Positions 60,625-64,000 of a stretch of DNA of 64,000 nucleotides are shown piece by piece. The notes below the pieces were generated by a model that searched no databases, had not been told where the DNA came from, and saw only the letters and a list, made by a program, of their open reading frames with translations. How positions within the stretch are numbered: position 1 is the stretch's first letter; each line of letters starts with the position of its first letter. The translations under genes and the position numbers were made by a program. The stretch is taken from positions 1 through 64,000 of the forward strand of contig WSXX01000014.1 of the NCBI GenBank assembly GCA_009773515.1, written 5' to 3'. The stretch comes from Bacteroidota bacterium (lineage in GTDB: Bacteria; Bacteroidota; Bacteroidia; Bacteroidales; Lentimicrobiaceae).

Positions 60625-61982
60625 TGTATTGGACACAAAGAAGTCTGGCACTAATGGTTCTGGGAATTGTGATTTTCACATATTTCCAGATCTTTACCGG
60701 GCTCTACTTTGTGTCGGCCATTGGATTGGCTGTGTCAGCCGGAGTTTTTGTCAAGTTTGTGCAGGATTTGGGTAAGCGTATCGAAATCCGCGATCTAATT
60801 GCATTTCTTGCGCTGATGCAATGGATAGTTGGCCCGGTGCTCGCTTACAATGTTTTGCCTTACGACAGCCTCTATTATATGGCTGTGCCCGAAGAAGAGT
60901 ACATGAATTATGTAGTTCCCGCATGTATTGCATTGCTTACAGGCATGTACTTTCCATTCACCGATGAAAGGGTAATTGATCTTGAAGACATCAACAAAAT
61001 AACGATATTCCTCAACGATAAAAAATACCTGGGTTATCTGATTGCATTTATTGGCATTGCAGCAGGTTTTGCCGGAGAATATCTTCCTAAAAGTTTATCC
61101 TTTCTTTTTTTCCTTTTATCCGGACTTCAGTTTGTGGGAGTTTACCTGATATTGTTCACCGATTCAAAATTCAAATGGCCGGCATTTTTCCTGATTATGG
61201 GTATGTCAATTTCATCGTCTGTTTTAATGGGGATGTTTGGCGAACTTGTTCTCTGGATGATGTTTTCCTTGCTCATCATTTCATTGGTGCTGAAAATTCC
61301 AATGGTTGGAAAAGTTGCTTTTCTGGCATTCGGAATGATTATGATACTGGTGATTCAGTCAACAAAGCAGGAATACAGAATGGCCACCTGGTATGCTGAA
61401 AGTGAGCTTTCCAACTCACAGATTTACAAACAGGTACTCATGAGCAAACTTGAAAATCCTTCTGATCTGGTAGATGTTTCAAGTATGCAGAATATGGGTG
61501 CAAGGCTGAATCAGGGATGGATTATTGCCCGCATATTGAATCATATGCCTGATAATTATGAATTTGTAAAAGGAGAAACCATAGAAACTGCTTTGTATGC
61601 CGGACTACTTCCAAGGGTTTTGGCTCCCAAAAAAGCAGTTGCCGGCGGCAGGGCTAATTTTGAGCGCTTCACCGGAACTGAACTTCCTGAGACCACCAGC
61701 ATGGATATATCGCTGGTGGGTGAAGGATACGCAAATTACGGAAAGCTGGGGGGCATTGTATTTCTGCTGTTTATTGGCTTCTTTTACAACTGGATCATAA
61801 TTCAGACAATCGTAATCGCAAAGACATACCCTACAGTAATACTCTGGCTGCCGATATTGTTTTTTCAGGTTGTAAAAGCCGAAACTGATTTTGCTACAGT
61901 GTTTAATCACTTTACCAAAGCTGCAATGGTGGCATTCATGGTTTTCTGGGGTATGACCAGAGTTCTGAAAATAAAAATGTAA
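60624..61982 (+). CDS. Wzy-like oligosaccharide polymerase (predicted), polytopic membrane protein
   Basis: The 452-residue protein has roughly ten membrane helices and a large extracytoplasmic loop between about residues 245 and 370 (QSTKQEYRMATWYAESEL onwards). This is the general layout of O-antigen polymerases and ligases. No sequence motif proves the role. If it is a polymerase, it would join repeat units in the periplasm, which is unexpected next to a Wzm/Wzt exporter. A ligase, or a membrane protein of other function, is possible. It overlaps the previous gene by one base. Confidence 0.75.
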   Translation: MYWTQRSLALMVLGIVIFTYFQIFTGLYFVSAIGLAVSAGVFVKFVQDLGKRIEIRDLIAFLALMQWIVGPVLAYNVLPYDSLYYMAVPEEEYMNYVVPACIALLTGMYFPFTDERVIDLEDINKITIFLNDKKYLGYLIAFIGIAAGFAGEYLPKSLSFLFFLLSGLQFVGVYLILFTDSKFKWPAFFLIMGMSISSSVLMGMFGELVLWMMFSLLIISLVLKIPMVGKVAFLAFGMIMILVIQSTKQEYRMATWYAESELSNSQIYKQVLMSKLENPSDLVDVSSMQNMGARLNQGWIIARILNHMPDNYEFVKGETIETALYAGLLPRVLAPKKAVAGGRANFERFTGTELPETTSMDISLVGEGYANYGKLGGIVFLLFIGFFYNWIIIQTIVIAKTYPTVILWLPILFFQVVKAETDFATVFNHFTKAAMVAFMVFWGMTRVLKIKM

Positions 61983-61998
61983 TTCAGATTTACAGAAA

Positions 61999-63003
61999 AT
62001 GGAAGAGAAAAAGATAAATGTGGTTTATTTCTTCAGGAAACCCTTTGCCGGGTATTTCAGCATTGAAGAGCTCTTTGGATTTATTAAATCGGCTTTGCCA
62101 GAAAGCATAGAAAGCACCAGCTATTACCTCAAAAGACACAGTAAAGGGCTAAAACAGCGCCTGCTCAGCTGTATTGAGGTAATGGACAAACAAGGCGATA
62201 TCAACCACATTACCGGCGATGTGCACTTTATTTCGTTCTTCATGCGAAAAAGCAGAACTGTACTTACCATTCATGATCTGGAAGTGCTGAAACGACTTAA
62301 AGGAATACAACGATTTATTATAAAACTTTTCTGGTTTACCATTCCTGCAAAACGCGTAAAATTCATCACTGTAATCTCTGAATTTACAAAACAGGAATTG
62401 TTGAAAGTAATAAATATTGATCCTGAAAAGGTGGTGGTAATTCACAATTCAATTTCACCTGATATTAAATTCGCGCCAAAATCTTTCAATTCTGAAAAAC
62501 CGAATATTCTTCATGTTGGCACTGCACACAATAAAAATCTAGAAAGACTGATTGTGGCAATTGACGGGTTGAATGTAAAACTTACTGTTCTTGGTCAGCT
62601 GAAAGACCACCATCTTGAGTTGCTGCAAAACCACGGCATTGAATACCAGAACTATTTCAGTCTGCCATACAGCCATGTTATTAAGCAATATCAGGAAGCT
62701 GATATTGTTTCTTTTGTTTCACTTTACGAAGGTTTCGGACTTCCCATTATTGAAGCAAATGCAATCGGAAGGCCGGTGATTACTTCAAACTGTACCTCAA
62801 TGCCTGAAGTGTCCGGAGACGCTGCAGTTATAGTAAATCCTTATGATGTGCAGGAAATAAGAAATGCCATTGTTAAGCTCATTGAAGACGAAACACTCCG
62901 TACCCGGCTGATTGAAAACGGCAGAAAAAATACCGAAAGGTTTCAGCCGTCATTTATTGCCGGAAGATATGCCGGTTTGTATTTCAGGATGATGAATGAA
63001 TAG
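61999..63003 (+). CDS. Family 4 glycosyltransferase
   Basis: The 334-residue GT-B enzyme has an acceptor half containing INHITGDVHFISF and TVISEFTKQELLKV. Its donor half has KPNILHVGTAHNKNLERLI and a complete GT4 signature (SLYEGFGLPIIEANAIGRPV, then TSNCTSMPEVSGDAAV). It probably adds mannose or a related sugar, as judged from the similarity to mannosyltransferase-type enzymes, but this is inference. It starts 16 bases after the polymerase-like gene. Confidence 0.92.
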   Translation: MEEKKINVVYFFRKPFAGYFSIEELFGFIKSALPESIESTSYYLKRHSKGLKQRLLSCIEVMDKQGDINHITGDVHFISFFMRKSRTVLTIHDLEVLKRLKGIQRFIIKLFWFTIPAKRVKFITVISEFTKQELLKVINIDPEKVVVIHNSISPDIKFAPKSFNSEKPNILHVGTAHNKNLERLIVAIDGLNVKLTVLGQLKDHHLELLQNHGIEYQNYFSLPYSHVIKQYQEADIVSFVSLYEGFGLPIIEANAIGRPVITSNCTSMPEVSGDAAVIVNPYDVQEIRNAIVKLIEDETLRTRLIENGRKNTERFQPSFIAGRYAGLYFRMMNE

Positions 63004-63024
63004 CCTGGTTTTAAAACTAAAACA

Positions 63025-64000
63025 ATGAAAACAATTTTATCGGTAATTGACTGGTATCTTCCGGGCTACAGGGCAGGCGGAACGCTCAAGGCCTTTGCCA
63101 ATCAGGTTGCTCAGCTCGAAGGTACATTCAGGTTCAAGATCATTACCCGTGATACCGATTACTGCGAAACCATTCCGTATGACAATGTAACAAGTGATGC
63201 CTGGAATCAAATAGCTCCAAATGCTGAAGCATACTATATTTCAGCCGGTAAACTATCGGTTTCTGAAATGATAAAACTCTTTAAAAAAACCGCTTTTGAT
63301 GCCGTGTATATTCACGGCATCTATTCGTTTTACTTTTCGGTGCTTCCGGTTGTGCTGGCCAAACGAAAAGGAACTCCGCGAATTGTAATCACCGCCCACG
63401 GAATGCTCGGAGAACATGCCCTGAAAGTAAAAAGTAGCAGAAAAAAAGTATTTCTTAAACTGGCAGGCCTGCTGGGACTTTACAAAGGTGTGATTTTTCA
63501 TGCAGCCAATGAAGCTGAAGCCACTGATATTAAGAAATCAGTCGGAAAAAATGCCAGGGTTATGATTGCAGAAGAGTTGCCAATGAAAATTGAGCTTGAA
63601 ACCTGGAGTAAAAAAAACAAGTCAGCCGGAGCGCTGAGCATTGCATCTGTAGCAAGGATTTCTCCTGAAAAAAATACACTTTTTGCCCTTGAAGTGCTCA
63701 GTCGTTGCACCACAGGCAATATAGTTTACGATATTTTCGGCCCTGTTTACGATCAGGATTACTGGAAACAGTGCCTCGCAGTTATTGAACGCATGCCGGC
63801 CGGAGTTAAGGTTACTTACAAAGGCAGTTTACCGGGTAATCTTGTGCTTGATGAACTCAGATCGTACCACCTGATGTTTATGCCTACTACCGGCGAAAAT
63901 TTCGGGCATACAATCCTCGAAAGCTTTATGGCTGCCACACCGGTTTTAATCAGCGACAAAACTCCATGGCTATTGCCTGAGAAAAAGCAATCGGGATGGG
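63025..64000 (+). CDS. Glycosyltransferase (GT4-like), truncated by the window edge
   Basis: The frame is open from the ATG at 63025 to the right edge, giving 325 residues without a stop. The N-terminus MKTILSVIDWYLPGYRAGG is that of a GT-B acceptor half. VARISPEKNTLFALEVL and GENFGHTILESFMAATPVLI form the donor half of a GT4 enzyme. The C-terminus is missing, cut shortly after PWLLPEKK. It lies 21 bases after the previous gene and continues the operon. Confidence 0.85.
   Translation, partial: MKTILSVIDWYLPGYRAGGTLKAFANQVAQLEGTFRFKIITRDTDYCETIPYDNVTSDAWNQIAPNAEAYYISAGKLSVSEMIKLFKKTAFDAVYIHGIYSFYFSVLPVVLAKRKGTPRIVITAHGMLGEHALKVKSSRKKVFLKLAGLLGLYKGVIFHAANEAEATDIKKSVGKNARVMIAEELPMKIELETWSKKNKSAGALSIASVARISPEKNTLFALEVLSRCTTGNIVYDIFGPVYDQDYWKQCLAVIERMPAGVKVTYKGSLPGNLVLDELRSYHLMFMPTTGENFGHTILESFMAATPVLISDKTPWLLPEKKQSGW

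Overview
The window looks like a chromosomal segment of a Bacteroidota bacterium, probably an anaerobic Bacteroidales/Marinilabiliales-type lineage. Four things point there. Start codons lack consistent Shine-Dalgarno sequences. The -7 promoter box TAnnTTTG recurs a short distance upstream of many genes. The protein families are typical (VorB-type 2-oxoacid:ferredoxin oxidoreductase, TIGR02757, DUF6580, DUF6371, paired rhomboids, Bacteroidota-style Wza/Wzc). Base composition is moderately AT-rich. No rRNA or CRISPR was seen. The only tRNA is tRNA-Arg(ACG).

Layout. 0.2-9.2 kb: housekeeping and metabolic genes: a membrane protein, an aminotransferase, a four-subunit 2-oxoacid:ferredoxin oxidoreductase operon, a TIGR02757 protein, a HerA-like ATPase and a voltage-gated K+ channel. 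9.2-16.2 kb: an accessory region. A stand-alone IS200/RAYT-like HUH transposase is bounded by inverted palindromes and surrounded by REP-like repeats. Next to it is a three-gene leftward operon coding for a secreted FecR-like protein, a secreted TPR-CHAT (caspase-like) protein and a CHASE2 membrane protein. The same repeat family recurs on the far side of that operon. 16.245-23.303 kb: a 7.06-kb integrative element in the 3' half of tRNA-Arg. It is bounded by 48-bp direct repeats and carries a tyrosine integrase, an HTH (Xis-like) regulator, a P4-type SF3 helicase, a Zn-ribbon/Toprim DUF6371 protein and small orphan ORFs. No relaxase, capsid or terminase was recognised.

23.3-39.3 kb: mostly core genes: stand-alone PAS protein, ArfB, two thioredoxin-fold proteins, an amidohydrolase lipoprotein, three tandem 84-bp repeats, a DUF6580 membrane protein, a GroES-like protein, a mutL-rhomboid-rhomboid-nuclease operon, uvrB, and a leftward WecA-like/membrane-anchored response regulator pair. 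39.6-64 kb: a long rightward exopolysaccharide/O-antigen locus with Wza and Wzc, GDP-fucose synthesis (gmd, fcl), an ABC exporter (Wzm/Wzt), about eleven glycosyltransferases, an acyltransferase, a UDP-glucuronate-epimerase-like enzyme and a polymerase-like membrane protein. It runs off the right edge.

How parts fit together. The WecA-like enzyme would load the first sugar on undecaprenyl phosphate. The glycosyltransferases would extend it using GDP-fucose and UDP-hexuronic acid among other donors. Wzm/Wzt would move it across the inner membrane, and Wza/Wzc would control export. The most unusual parts are the secreted CHAT/CHASE2/FecR-like operon and the minimal tRNA-Arg element, whose ends carry paired integrase-arm-like sites and mirrored iteron-like arrays.
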